Positions 1-7,235 of a stretch of 64,000 nucleotides of DNA are shown here, in pieces. The translations under genes were made by a program, and so were the position numbers. Below the pieces are notes generated by a model. That model did not search any database and was not told the DNA's origin. It saw only the letters and a list, made by a program, of their open reading frames with translations. Source of the DNA: Streptomyces sclerotialus (GTDB taxonomy: Bacteria > Actinomycetota > Actinomycetes > Streptomycetales > Streptomycetaceae); assembly GCA_000719105.1 (NCBI GenBank), contig JODX01000001.1, positions 682,001-746,000 on the forward strand. The letters are read 5' to 3'. How positions within the stretch are numbered: position 1 is the first letter of the stretch; each line of letters begins with the position of its first letter.

Positions 1-901
1 AGACGGTCATCGACTGCTGGCCGTCGATGATCGACTTCACCGAGGCGAGCTCGGCGTCCTGGCCGGTGACGACCGGCAGCGGCTTGTCCTTGGTGCCGTA
101 GCTGTCCGACTTCAGGGCGGACAGGATGCCGATGGAGATGCCGTCGTACGGCGAGAGCACCGCGTCGACGCGCTCGCTCTTGTAGGCCGAGGTCAGGATG
201 TCGTCCATGCGCTTCTGGGCGGTGCCGCCGTCCCAGCGCAGGGTGGTGACCTGGGTGAGCTCCGTCTGGCCGGACCGGACGACGAGCTGCTTCTTGTCGA
301 TGTAGGGCTGCAGGACGTTCATCGCGCCCTGGAAGAAGTAGCGGGTGTTGTTGTCGTCGTTGGAGCCGGCGAACAGCTCGATGTTGAAGGGGCCCTTCTC
401 GCTGCCGTCCTTCAGGCCCAGCTTCTCCACGATGTAGGTGCCCTGGAGCTCGCCGACCTTCTCGTTGTCGAAGGACGCGTAGTAGTCGACGTTGTCCGTG
501 CCGAGGATCAGGCGGTCGTAGGAGATCACCGGGATGTCGGCGTCCTTGGCCTGCTGGAGCACGTTGTTCAGCGACTTGTTGTCGATGGCCGCGATGATCA
601 GGGCGTCCACGCCCTGCGTGATCAGGTTCTCGATCTGGGAGACCTGCTGGTCGGGGTCGTCCTCACCGTAGACCAGCTTGGCCTCGAAGCCCTTGGCCTC
701 CAGGTTGTCGACGACGTACTTGCCGTCGGCGATCCAGCGCTCGGAGGACTTGGTGGGCATGGCGACACCAATGGTGGCGCCGTCCGCGCCTCCCTTGCCC
801 TCCTCGCTGCCGCCCTCGCTGTTCTGGCCGCAGGCGGAGAGGGTGAGGGCGAGTGAGGCGGCGGAGGCCAGGGCGGCGAATGCGGCTCGGCGGTTGCGCA
901 T
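1..901 (-). CDS. ChvE-like sugar ABC transporter substrate-binding lipoprotein (C-terminus off window)
   Basis: Periplasmic-type sugar receptor feeding an ABC importer, anchored to the outer face of the membrane. The N-terminus reads MRNRRAAFAALA and ends in a lipobox LSAC with Cys at residue 24, followed by a Gly/Ser/Glu linker. The mature part has type-I periplasmic binding protein blocks: GVAMPTK, then IIAAIDNKS, PVISYDR and TGQDAE, the pattern of the ChvE/xylose/arabinose-galactose binding group. I chose the ATG at 901 because AAGGA lies about 8 nt upstream; ATGs at 907 and 910 sit too close to it. The 3' end leaves the window at position 1, so ATPase and permease genes are expected to the left. 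It lies downstream of, and co-oriented with, a sugar-acid catabolic set, which suggests that the imported sugar is processed by those enzymes. The specific sugar cannot be read from sequence. Confidence 0.88.
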   Translation of the reverse strand, partial: MRNRRAAFAALASAASLALTLSACGQNSEGGSEEGKGGADGATIGVAMPTKSSERWIADGKYVVDNLEAKGFEAKLVYGEDDPDQQVSQIENLITQGVDALIIAAIDNKSLNNVLQQAKDADIPVISYDRLILGTDNVDYYASFDNEKVGELQGTYIVEKLGLKDGSEKGPFNIELFAGSNDDNNTRYFFQGAMNVLQPYIDKKQLVVRSGQTELTQVTTLRWDGGTAQKRMDDILTSAYKSERVDAVLSPYDGISIGILSALKSDSYGTKDKPLPVVTGQDAELASVKSIIDGQQSMTV

Positions 902-1046
902 GATCATCATCCTTGATGTGGTGGGCCGGCTCGGGCGGCGGTGGTGCGAGGCCTTGCAGGGGAGGCGCTCCGTGCGGTGCGAGGGAGACCGAGGAGAGTG
1001 TGTGGGATCGTGTGCGGTGGTGTCTGCTTCTGTACAGGGACCTTTG

Positions 1047-1058
1047 TTCGAACGTTAT
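1047..1058. promoter_or_regulatory. Candidate operator TTCGAACG upstream of sugar-binding gene
   Basis: TTCGAACGTT lies about 150 bp upstream of the sugar-binding protein start. Its core is a palindrome (GTTCGAAC). The related words TCGTTCGAA and CGTTCGATA lie just upstream of the dehydratase gene at 4490-4520. The shared word in both promoter regions of one catabolic module suggests a common regulator. No regulator gene for the module is in the window, so the assignment is inference. Confidence 0.35.
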
Positions 1059-1068
1059 GAAGGACGTC

Positions 1069-1172
1069 GAAGCGCGGTGGTGCAGTCACGTCGGGGCGCG
1101 GTGGTGCGGGCGCGCCGGACCGTGGTCGTGAAAGCGCGCCGGACCGCGGTCACACAGGCGCGTCGAACCGCT
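1069..1172. repeat. Degenerate ~24-bp tandem repeat
   Basis: GCGCGGTGGTG occurs twice, and CGCGCCGGACCG also occurs twice, at roughly 24-28 bp spacing. Together they form about four degraded units between the TIM-barrel gene and the sugar-binding gene. The last unit runs into the 3' end of the TIM-barrel gene. No function is apparent. Confidence 0.4.
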
Positions 1173-2118
1173 TCAGCTCGCCCGGCAGCCGCGTCCCGAG
1201 GGGCGCCATGTCGTCGCCCACGCCGTGCCGTTCGAGCAGGTCGAGGGCGAGCCGGCCGCGCCGTACCCGCTCCCGGGCGGTGGCCAGGGTCAGCTCCCGC
1301 ATGTGGTGTCCGTACGGGTAGATCCCGGGCGCCTTGGCCAGTCCGAACTTGAGGTAGATCGGCGCACCGCGCCGGATCAGTTCGGCGATCTCGTACATCC
1401 GCACATAGCCGCCGAGGTCGTCGGGGGCCTCGACGTACATGTCCATCGGGGTGCCGGAGAGCCGGCGTATCTCGGTGAGGTGGTCCAGCGTCAGATCGCT
1501 GGGCACGTTGACCGAGTCGGCGCCGAGGTTCTCGTACACGGCGTACGAGGCCGGATTGACCGGGCCGATCAGCGCGGACACCTTGAGCGTCGTGTCGGCG
1601 GGGATGATCCCGGCGGTCCGTGCCCGGTGCAGCGTCCACAGCACCCCCTCGTCCGCGACGAGCAGGCACTTCACTCCCAGCTCGGTGGCGCGGATCGCGT
1701 CCTCCACGCAGCCGGCGACCGCGTCGTGGCCCCGGGCGCGCAGGCCCGCCCCGCCCGAGTCGGTGCGGGTGGAGCCGCCGATGTCCCAGGTGCCGCGCGG
1801 GCCGGTGAACAGGCAGAGCTCGATGTCGCGCGCGGCGGTGGCCTCGACCATCTCGGTGATCTCGGCGTCGGTCAGCATCCACACGCCGCTGCCCTGGCTG
1901 ATCCGGTGGATCGGCACATCGAGCCGCGAGGACTCCTTGAGGACCACGGCCAGCGCCTCGGGCCCCTCGCACGAGGGAATCTCGGTGCGCCAGCGGCCGC
2001 CTCCGGGGAAGGTGTGCGGCGAGGCGTCGGCGGGGGAGAGGTCGGGCGCGCCCAGGCCGAGCGCGGCGAGCGCCTGCTCGCCGGGTCGACGGGGCGCCGT
2101 GGCGGAAGCGTCGGTCAC
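1150..2118 (-). CDS. TIM-barrel protein, peptidase U32-like, in sugar-acid module
   Basis: A 322-residue cytoplasmic protein without signal peptide or membrane segments. Alternating hydrophobic strands and helices (VKCLLVADEG, TLKVSALIGPVN, DSVNVPSDLTL, PMDMYVEAPDD, APIYLKFGL) look like a beta/alpha barrel, and the closest family impression is the U32 peptidase-like group. I do not see a convincing protease signature, so an aldolase or lyase role on a sugar-acid intermediate is equally possible. The start is the GTG at 2118, with GAAGGA about 7 nt upstream. It follows the zinc dehydrogenase after a 189-bp gap holding a strong hairpin, and it precedes the sugar-binding protein gene. Context suggests a role in the same carbohydrate pathway. 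Function unproven. Confidence 0.7.
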   Translation of the reverse strand: MTDASATAPRRPGEQALAALGLGAPDLSPADASPHTFPGGGRWRTEIPSCEGPEALAVVLKESSRLDVPIHRISQGSGVWMLTDAEITEMVEATAARDIELCLFTGPRGTWDIGGSTRTDSGGAGLRARGHDAVAGCVEDAIRATELGVKCLLVADEGVLWTLHRARTAGIIPADTTLKVSALIGPVNPASYAVYENLGADSVNVPSDLTLDHLTEIRRLSGTPMDMYVEAPDDLGGYVRMYEIAELIRRGAPIYLKFGLAKAPGIYPYGHHMRELTLATARERVRRGRLALDLLERHGVGDDMAPLGTRLPGELKRFDAPV

Positions 2119-2223
2119 AAGCTGTCCTTCAGGTTCGGCCAGGTTCGGCGTGTTCGTGATTTCGGACGGAGTTCGCGGAGCAGGGCGTACGAGGTGCGGG
2201 GCCGGGGCGCGGGTGGCGCTGGG

Positions 2224-2266
2224 CGTACGCCGGTACGGAGCGTCAGGGTCCCCGTACCGGCGTACG
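2224..2266. terminator. Strong hairpin between dehydrogenase and TIM-barrel gene
   Basis: Arms CGTACGCCGGTACGG (2224-2238) and its exact complement (2252-2266) form a 15-bp perfect stem with a 13-nt loop. There is no T-run on either side. It sits inside an otherwise co-directional minus-strand gene set, so it may attenuate or process the transcript rather than end it. Confidence 0.5.
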
Positions 2267-2307
2267 GCTCGTGGTGGTGCTGTGTGCTGTGGTCCTCGGT
2301 GGTGGGG

Positions 2308-3312
2308 TCAGGGCCGCAGCAGGACCTTGCCCACCTTCGGGTCACCGGCCCCCACCAGCTCGATGGCCTGCGCGAACTCGGTGAGCGGCAGCTCATGGGT
2401 GACCAGCGGCAGCGGATCCAGCAGGCCCGCCCCGAAGACCCGCACCGTGTGCGCCCACGCCTCGGGCGGCGCGCCGAACACGGTGTGCACCTCGAGCTGC
2501 CGTACGACGAGGTCGGTCGGGTCCAGTCCCTGGGCGCCCGGTGCGGGGATCCCGGTGAGGACCAGCCGGCCCCCGCGCCGCAGCAGTCCGGCGGCGGTGC
2601 GGGCGGCGTCGGCGGACCCGGCGGTCTCGATGACCACGTCGAAGTCGCCGGGCAGCTCCTGGTCCTTGGTGCGGAAGTCCGTGGCACCGAAGCCCCGGCA
2701 GAGCTCGGCACGGTCCGGACGGGTGCCGACGACCAGCAGCTCGGCCGGGCTGCCCGCCTTCAGGAACTGAACGGCGAACACCCCGAGCGTCCCGGTGCCC
2801 ACCACGGCCACCCGCTCGCCGGGCCGCGCGTTCGCCTTGAGCGCGGCGGCCGCGATGCAGGCGGCAGGCTCCAGCAGCGCGGCGGCCGTCAGATCGGCGT
2901 CGTCGGGCAGAACATGCAGCAAGCGGGCGGGCAGCGTGAGCGTGGCGGCCATCGCACCCGGCTGGGTGAACCCGGTCTCCTCGTACCCGGCCGTGCACAG
3001 CGTGGTGTCGCCCGCGTGGCAGCGGTCGCACACCTGGCAGTTGCGGAAGCCCTCGCCGACGACCTTGCGGCCGACAAGATCCGAAGGCACTCCCGCCCCT
3101 ACCGCCTCCACGGTCCCGGACCACTCGTGGCCCGGTGTGAGCGGGTACCGCACATAGCCCTCGGGCCGGTTGCCCTGGTAGACCTCGCGGTCGCTGCCGC
3201 AGATGCCGGAGGCGTGGACGCGCACCAGCGCCTCGCCGGCCCCCGGCTGCCGGGGCTCGTGCGGGACGAGCCGGTGCTCGCCCGGCGCCTCGACGACGAC
3301 CGCGGTGCTCAC
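2308..3312 (-). CDS. Zinc-binding medium-chain alcohol/polyol dehydrogenase
   Basis: A 334-residue MDR-superfamily dehydrogenase, NAD(P)-dependent, probably oxidising a polyol or sugar acid in the cytoplasm. Catalytic zinc site: GICGSDREVY (Cys) and TPGHEWSGTVE (His-Glu). Structural zinc lobe: four cysteines in FRNCQVCDRCHAGDTTLC. Rossmann motif VAVVGTGTLGVFAVQ in the middle. The start is GTG at 3312, overlapping the dehydratase stop by 4 bp (GTGA), so translation is probably coupled. With the upstream dehydratase and downstream sugar-binding protein it forms a sugar-acid oxidation module. Substrate undetermined; threonine or sorbitol dehydrogenase-like specificity cannot be excluded. Confidence 0.9.
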   Translation of the reverse strand: MSTAVVVEAPGEHRLVPHEPRQPGAGEALVRVHASGICGSDREVYQGNRPEGYVRYPLTPGHEWSGTVEAVGAGVPSDLVGRKVVGEGFRNCQVCDRCHAGDTTLCTAGYEETGFTQPGAMAATLTLPARLLHVLPDDADLTAAALLEPAACIAAAALKANARPGERVAVVGTGTLGVFAVQFLKAGSPAELLVVGTRPDRAELCRGFGATDFRTKDQELPGDFDVVIETAGSADAARTAAGLLRRGGRLVLTGIPAPGAQGLDPTDLVVRQLEVHTVFGAPPEAWAHTVRVFGAGLLDPLPLVTHELPLTEFAQAIELVGAGDPKVGKVLLRP

Positions 3313-4472
3313 CGGGTCCCCTTCGGCTTGCGCTGCTCCCAGCCCTCGGCCCACAGGTCGAACCGGGCCTGCTGCTGCGGGAACTCGGCCGCCGCGTCCA
3401 CGTCCAGCTCGACCCCGAGGCCGGGCGCGTCGGAGAGGTGGAAGCAGCCGTCCTCCGGGTCCACGTACGGCGCGCCCTTGACCACCTTCTTGATCTCCGC
3501 GTCCGCGAAGTCGTTGAAGTGCTCGAGGATCTTGAAGTTCGGGGAGGTGAAGCCGACCTGGAGGGAGGCGGCGGTGAGCACGGGACCGCCGACGTTGTGC
3601 GGGGCGACCAGCGTGTAGTGGGTCTCGGCGGTGGCAGCCAGCTTCCGGGTCTCCCAGATGCCGCCGATGTGGCCGACGTCCGGCTGGATGATGTCGACGG
3701 ACTGGTCCTCGAACAGCTCGCGGAACTCGATCCGGTCGTGAATGCGCTCCCCGGTGGCGACGGGAATGTCGACCTTCTCGGCGACCTTCTTCAGCGCCCG
3801 CAGGTTCTCCGGCGGCACCGGCTCCTCCAGCCAGGCCGGCTTGAACGGCGCCAGCTCGTGCGCGAGCCGTACGGCGGTGGACGGCGAGAACCGGCCGTGC
3901 ATCTCCAGCATCAGCTCGGCGTCGGGACCGATGGCGTCGCGTACGGCCTCGATCAGGGAGACCGCGTACAGGGTCTCCTTGTGGTCGAGCTCGAAGTGCC
4001 CGGTGCCGAACGGGTCGATCTTCAGCGCCCGGTACCCGCGCTCCATGACCCCCTGCGCGGCCTTGTGGTACGCCTCCGGGGTCCGCTCCGTCGTGTACCA
4101 CCCGTTGGCGTACGCCTTCACCTTGTCGGTGACCTTGCCGCCGAGGAGCTGCCACACCGGCACGCCGAGAGCCTTGCCCTTGATGTCCCAGCACGCCATC
4201 TCGATCACGGCGATCCCGGACATCACGATCTCACCGGCGCGCCCGTAGTCGCCGTACTTCATGCGCCGGACGAGATCCTCGACAGCGAACGGGTCGGAGC
4301 CGAGAATGTGATTGACCTCGGCCTCCTTCAGGTAGCCGAGGAGGGCGTCGGTGTGCCCCAGCATCCGGGTCTCGCCGACTCCCGTGAGGCCCTCGTCGGT
4401 GTGCACCTGGACGTAGGTCAGATTGCGCCACGGCGTTCCGACCACGTGCGTGCTGATTCCGGTGATGCGCAC
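3309..4472 (-). CDS. Enolase-superfamily (mandelate racemase type) sugar-acid dehydratase
   Basis: A 387-residue enolase-superfamily enzyme, predicted to dehydrate an aldonic or uronic acid. The N-terminal capping domain is followed by a barrel with metal ligands in ELMLEMHGR, WLEEPVPPE and PVATGERI. The His of the general base pair lies in VAPHNVGGP, and the QPDVGHIGGIWE segment is typical of the galactonate/mannonate dehydratase branch. The start is GTG at 4472, with AAGGG about 9 nt upstream. It is the first gene of the minus-strand set and is followed by the zinc dehydrogenase in a 4-bp overlap. It has usual length for the family. The exact substrate (galactonate-like versus fuconate-like) is not resolvable by eye. 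Confidence 0.9.
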   Translation of the reverse strand: MRITGISTHVVGTPWRNLTYVQVHTDEGLTGVGETRMLGHTDALLGYLKEAEVNHILGSDPFAVEDLVRRMKYGDYGRAGEIVMSGIAVIEMACWDIKGKALGVPVWQLLGGKVTDKVKAYANGWYTTERTPEAYHKAAQGVMERGYRALKIDPFGTGHFELDHKETLYAVSLIEAVRDAIGPDAELMLEMHGRFSPSTAVRLAHELAPFKPAWLEEPVPPENLRALKKVAEKVDIPVATGERIHDRIEFRELFEDQSVDIIQPDVGHIGGIWETRKLAATAETHYTLVAPHNVGGPVLTAASLQVGFTSPNFKILEHFNDFADAEIKKVVKGAPYVDPEDGCFHLSDAPGLGVELDVDAAAEFPQQQARFDLWAEGWEQRKPKGTR

Positions 4473-4489
4473 GGCAGTTGCCCTTCGCT

Positions 4490-4520
4490 ACGTTCGATAT
4501 TTCGTCACTCGTTCGAAATG
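4490..4520. promoter_or_regulatory. Paired TCGAA boxes upstream of dehydratase
   Basis: Two related words, CGTTCGATA and TCGTTCGAA, lie one after the other about 20 bp apart, just ahead of the dehydratase GTG. They match the TTCGAACG word before the sugar-binding protein gene. A further TCGAACG occurs at about 4563. Likely operators of an off-window sugar regulator; inference from repetition only. Confidence 0.4.
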
Positions 4521-4693
4521 CTGGCGTGACAGTAAGGACGGCGCCCGGGGGGTGTCAATGGGTCGAACGCATAACGATTCGGGTGCGGGCGAGCGCGCCC
4601 CCAACTCCCCAAACCGGTACGAGCACTTCCCCACACAACATTCACAGCAGCCTCTATGGGGATCCCTCGGGGAGAACCTAGTCTTCCCGCGTC

Positions 4694-5503
4694 ATGGACT
4701 ACTGCCACCCGTGCCGCCGCCACCTCAACGGCGCCCTCAGCTGCCCGGGATGCGGCGCGCCGGCCGAAGAGCTCCGCGCGTACGCGGTGGACGACGGGGT
4801 GCGGCCGTCCGGGAGTGCCGGAAGCGGCGCTGGTGCCGGAAGTGGCGCGAGTGGCGAGGAGGAGCCGGACGAGTCCGCCACCGGCGGTCCCCGCTCCGGC
4901 CGCCGCGCCGGGGACGAGTCCCGTTCCAGCCGACGCGATCGCAAAGCGGCCGCCCACCGCCGGCGCCGTCGCCGGGTCCTCTTCGCCGGTGCCGGGCTGC
5001 TGCTCGCGGCGGGCGGTCTGAGCCTCGCCGAACTCGGCGTCGAGGCGCCCGGCTCGCACCCCGGGACGACGGCGGCGGACGGCGGACCGGCGGACGCCTC
5101 GGCCCTCGGGGACGCGCCGTCCCGGCAGGACGGCACCACGGAAGCCGTCGGTGTGGGCGCGGATGCGTCCGCCGCTCCGGGCGGCGGTTCGGCGTCCCCG
5201 TCGGGCGTGGAGTCGGAGCCGCCGACGGGGGAGCGGACCGAGAGCGGGAAGGCGGCGGCGAAGGAGTCCAGCCCGGGGCACGGCGACGGCGGGCAGCAGG
5301 CCGAGCAGTCCGGGCAGGGCGGCGACCAGGCCGGTCAGCCGGCCTCCGGGGACACCGCACCGGACCGTACGTCCCCGGCTCCGGGAGCCACCTCCGCTCC
5401 CGGGGCCCCGTCGGCCCCTAGCCCCCGCCCCACGTCCGAGGAACCGCCCCCGCACCCGTCGCCTTCGGAAACGTGCGACTGGTTCCTGTGGTGGTGCAGC
5501 TGA
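4694..5503 (+). CDS. SCO2400-family zinc-ribbon membrane protein
   Basis: A 269-residue protein with an N-terminal zinc ribbon (MDYCHPCRRH...LSCPGCG; CxxC pairs about 11 residues apart), then a low-complexity Gly/Ser/Glu and Arg stretch (RRRRRR). One hydrophobic segment (VLFAGAGLLLAAGGLSLA, about residues 97-114) follows, then a long Ala/Ser/Pro/Glu-rich tail ending CDWFLWWCS. The topology suggests a cytosolic ribbon and an external disordered tail. It is known in streptomycetes as the SCO2400 family, without assigned role. There is no Shine-Dalgarno before the ATG, and a TAGTCT hexamer at 4679-4684 would place the transcript start near the ATG, so a leaderless mRNA is possible. It is divergent from the sugar module. 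Confidence 0.8.
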   Translation: MDYCHPCRRHLNGALSCPGCGAPAEELRAYAVDDGVRPSGSAGSGAGAGSGASGEEEPDESATGGPRSGRRAGDESRSSRRDRKAAAHRRRRRRVLFAGAGLLLAAGGLSLAELGVEAPGSHPGTTAADGGPADASALGDAPSRQDGTTEAVGVGADASAAPGGGSASPSGVESEPPTGERTESGKAAAKESSPGHGDGGQQAEQSGQGGDQAGQPASGDTAPDRTSPAPGATSAPGAPSAPSPRPTSEEPPPHPSPSETCDWFLWWCS

Positions 5504-5562
5504 CGTCCAGGTGCGGCTGACGCCCCGGTTCGGTCGACGCCCGGCGCGCAGCCGGCCGGAGC

Positions 5563-6003
5563 CTAGACGGCCAGCATCCTCCGCAACAGTTCGCGCAGCC
5601 CGAGCCGCTCCTCCTCGGACAGGGCCGCCAGCGGCTCCCGGGCGAAGTTCAGGGACTCCCGCAGGCCCTTGGCGATCCGGCGGCCCTCCTGGGTGGCCGC
5701 GGCCAGTTTCACCCGGCGGTCGTTCGGGTCCGGCCGCCGCTCCACCAGGCCCCGCGCCTCCAGCCGGTCCACGATGCCGGTCACGTTCGAGGGCTCGCAC
5801 TTCAGCTTCTGTGCCAGCCGCCGCATGGGCAGCGGCTCCAGGGAGAGCAGGCTCAGCAGTCGCGCCTGGGCGCCGGTCAGCGCGTGCTCGGCGGCGGCCT
5901 CCTCGTACTCCTCGTGGTAGCGGGCCACGACGGTGCCTATGAGCTCGACCACCTCCAGGGTGAGGGGGTCGACCGGTGGACGTCTGTGCGTGGCCATGGA
6001 CAC
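5563..6003 (-). CDS. MarR-family transcriptional regulator
   Basis: A 146-residue winged-helix regulator. Motifs: LTGAQARLLSLLS, then helix-turn-helix MRRLAQKLKCEPSNVTGIVDRLEARGLVERRPDPNDRRVK, the classic MarR recognition helix and wing. The start is GTG at 6003 or ATG at 5997; both fit. It is divergently transcribed from an NADP-dependent oxidoreductase, with an inverted repeat in the shared promoter, so it most likely represses that gene and itself. The ligand is unknown, possibly a quinone or aldehyde given the target. Confidence 0.92.
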   Translation of the reverse strand: MSMATHRRPPVDPLTLEVVELIGTVVARYHEEYEEAAAEHALTGAQARLLSLLSLEPLPMRRLAQKLKCEPSNVTGIVDRLEARGLVERRPDPNDRRVKLAAATQEGRRIAKGLRESLNFAREPLAALSEEERLGLRELLRRMLAV

Positions 6004-6027
6004 CAGGCTACCGGCTTATTTGACATG

Positions 6028-6040
6028 CTGAAATTTTCAG
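6028..6040. promoter_or_regulatory. MarR-type operator candidate
   Basis: CTGAAATTTTCAG is an inverted repeat with 6-bp arms around one central T. A second half-site TTTCAG lies at 6052-6057. The repeat sits between the divergent MarR and oxidoreductase genes, close to the regulator start. Binding by the adjacent MarR protein is inference. Confidence 0.5.
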
Positions 6041-6139
6041 GCGCATGGTTGTTTCAGGTAGTGAACTATTTCGGGTACAACGTAGGTACGACTCGGTGCG
6101 AGCCAGTACGACGTAGTACGACGCAGGAAAGGCGCCCTC

Positions 6140-7162
6140 ATGTCCGACACCCCGGCCCTCCCCACCTCCAGCCGCGAATGGCACCTGCTCAGCCGTCCCG
6201 TCGGCTGGCCGAAGACCGAGGACTACGCCCTGGTCGAGGCGGAGATCCGGCAGCCCGGCCCCGGTGAGGTACTGGTACGGAACGAGTACCTCTCCGTCGA
6301 CCCGTACATGCGCGGCCGGATGAGTGCCGCCAAGTCGTACGTCGCCCCCTTCGAGCTGAACAAGGTCATGCAGGGCGGGGCCGTCGGCGAGGTCGTCGCG
6401 TCGAACGCGGAGGGCATCGCGCCCGGCGACCACGTGCTCCACTTCGGCGGCTGGCGCGAGTACGCCACGTTCGACGGCAAGCAGGCCGTCAAGGTCGACC
6501 CGGAGGCCGCGCCCCTCTCCACCTACCTGGGCGTGCTCGGCATGACCGGCCTGACCGCCTACGCCGGACTGCTGCGCACCGCCTCGTTCAAGGAGGGCGA
6601 CTCCGTCTTCGTCTCCGGCGCCGCCGGTGCCGTCGGCAGCCAGGTCGGCCAGATCGCGAAGCTCAAGGGCGCCTCGCGGGTGATCGGCTCCGCCGGGTCC
6701 GACGAGAAGGTCAAGCTGCTCGTGGACGAGTACGGCTTCGACGCGGCCTTCAACTACAAGAACGGCAACGTCGGCGAGCAGCTCCGCGAGGCCGCGCCCG
6801 ACGGCGTCGACGTGTACTTCGACAACGTCGGCGGCGACCACCTCGAGGCCGCCATCGGCTCCCTCAACCGGGACGGCCGGATCGCGGTCTGCGGAATGAT
6901 CTCCGTCTACAACAACACCGAGCCGGCCCCCGGCCCGAGGAACCTCGCCCGGCTCATCCAGACCCGCGGCCGCATCGAGGGCTTCCTCGTCGGCGACCAC
7001 TACGACCTGCAGCCGCAGTTCTTCCAGGAGGTCGGCCCCTGGGTGCGCTCCGGTGAGCTGAAGTACCGCGAGACCGTCGTCGAGGGCGTCGAGAACACGC
7101 TGGAGGCGTTCTTCGGGGTCCTGCGCGGCGACAACACCGGCAAGATGATCGTCAAGCTCTGA
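6140..7162 (+). CDS. NADP-dependent oxidoreductase (MDR, zinc-less, leukotriene B4 12-hydroxydehydrogenase/CurA type)
   Basis: A 340-residue zinc-independent medium-chain reductase. It starts with the family block WHLLSRPVGWPKTEDYALVE, then LSVDPYMRGRM. The nucleotide-binding site is VFVSGAAGAVGSQVGQIAK, followed by FDNVGGDHLEAAI, typical of NADPH:enone reductases. It probably reduces alpha,beta-unsaturated carbonyls or quinones in the cytoplasm. AGGAAAGG lies upstream of the ATG. It is divergent from a MarR regulator, suggesting induction by electrophiles. A strong bidirectional terminator follows. Confidence 0.92.
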   Translation: MSDTPALPTSSREWHLLSRPVGWPKTEDYALVEAEIRQPGPGEVLVRNEYLSVDPYMRGRMSAAKSYVAPFELNKVMQGGAVGEVVASNAEGIAPGDHVLHFGGWREYATFDGKQAVKVDPEAAPLSTYLGVLGMTGLTAYAGLLRTASFKEGDSVFVSGAAGAVGSQVGQIAKLKGASRVIGSAGSDEKVKLLVDEYGFDAAFNYKNGNVGEQLREAAPDGVDVYFDNVGGDHLEAAIGSLNRDGRIAVCGMISVYNNTEPAPGPRNLARLIQTRGRIEGFLVGDHYDLQPQFFQEVGPWVRSGELKYRETVVEGVENTLEAFFGVLRGDNTGKMIVKL

Positions 7163-7174
7163 CCGGCCGGCCGT

Positions 7175-7227
7175 GACCGCGAGAGGTCCGCACCCCTGCT
7201 TCCCGGGGGTGCGGACCTCTCGCGGTC
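7175..7227. terminator. Bidirectional terminator, 22-bp stem
   Basis: Perfect 22-bp inverted repeat (7175-7196 with 7206-7227) and a 9-nt loop, between the convergent oxidoreductase and serine hydrolase genes. There is no U-tract, as is common for streptomycete terminators. Confidence 0.85.
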
Positions 7228-7235
7228 TCGAGGGG

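Noticed and set aside
1225..3618. 797-aa open frame on the plus strand
   Set aside because: Antisense to the TIM-barrel and dehydrogenase genes; low-complexity, with no domain resemblance. A shadow of high-GC coding.
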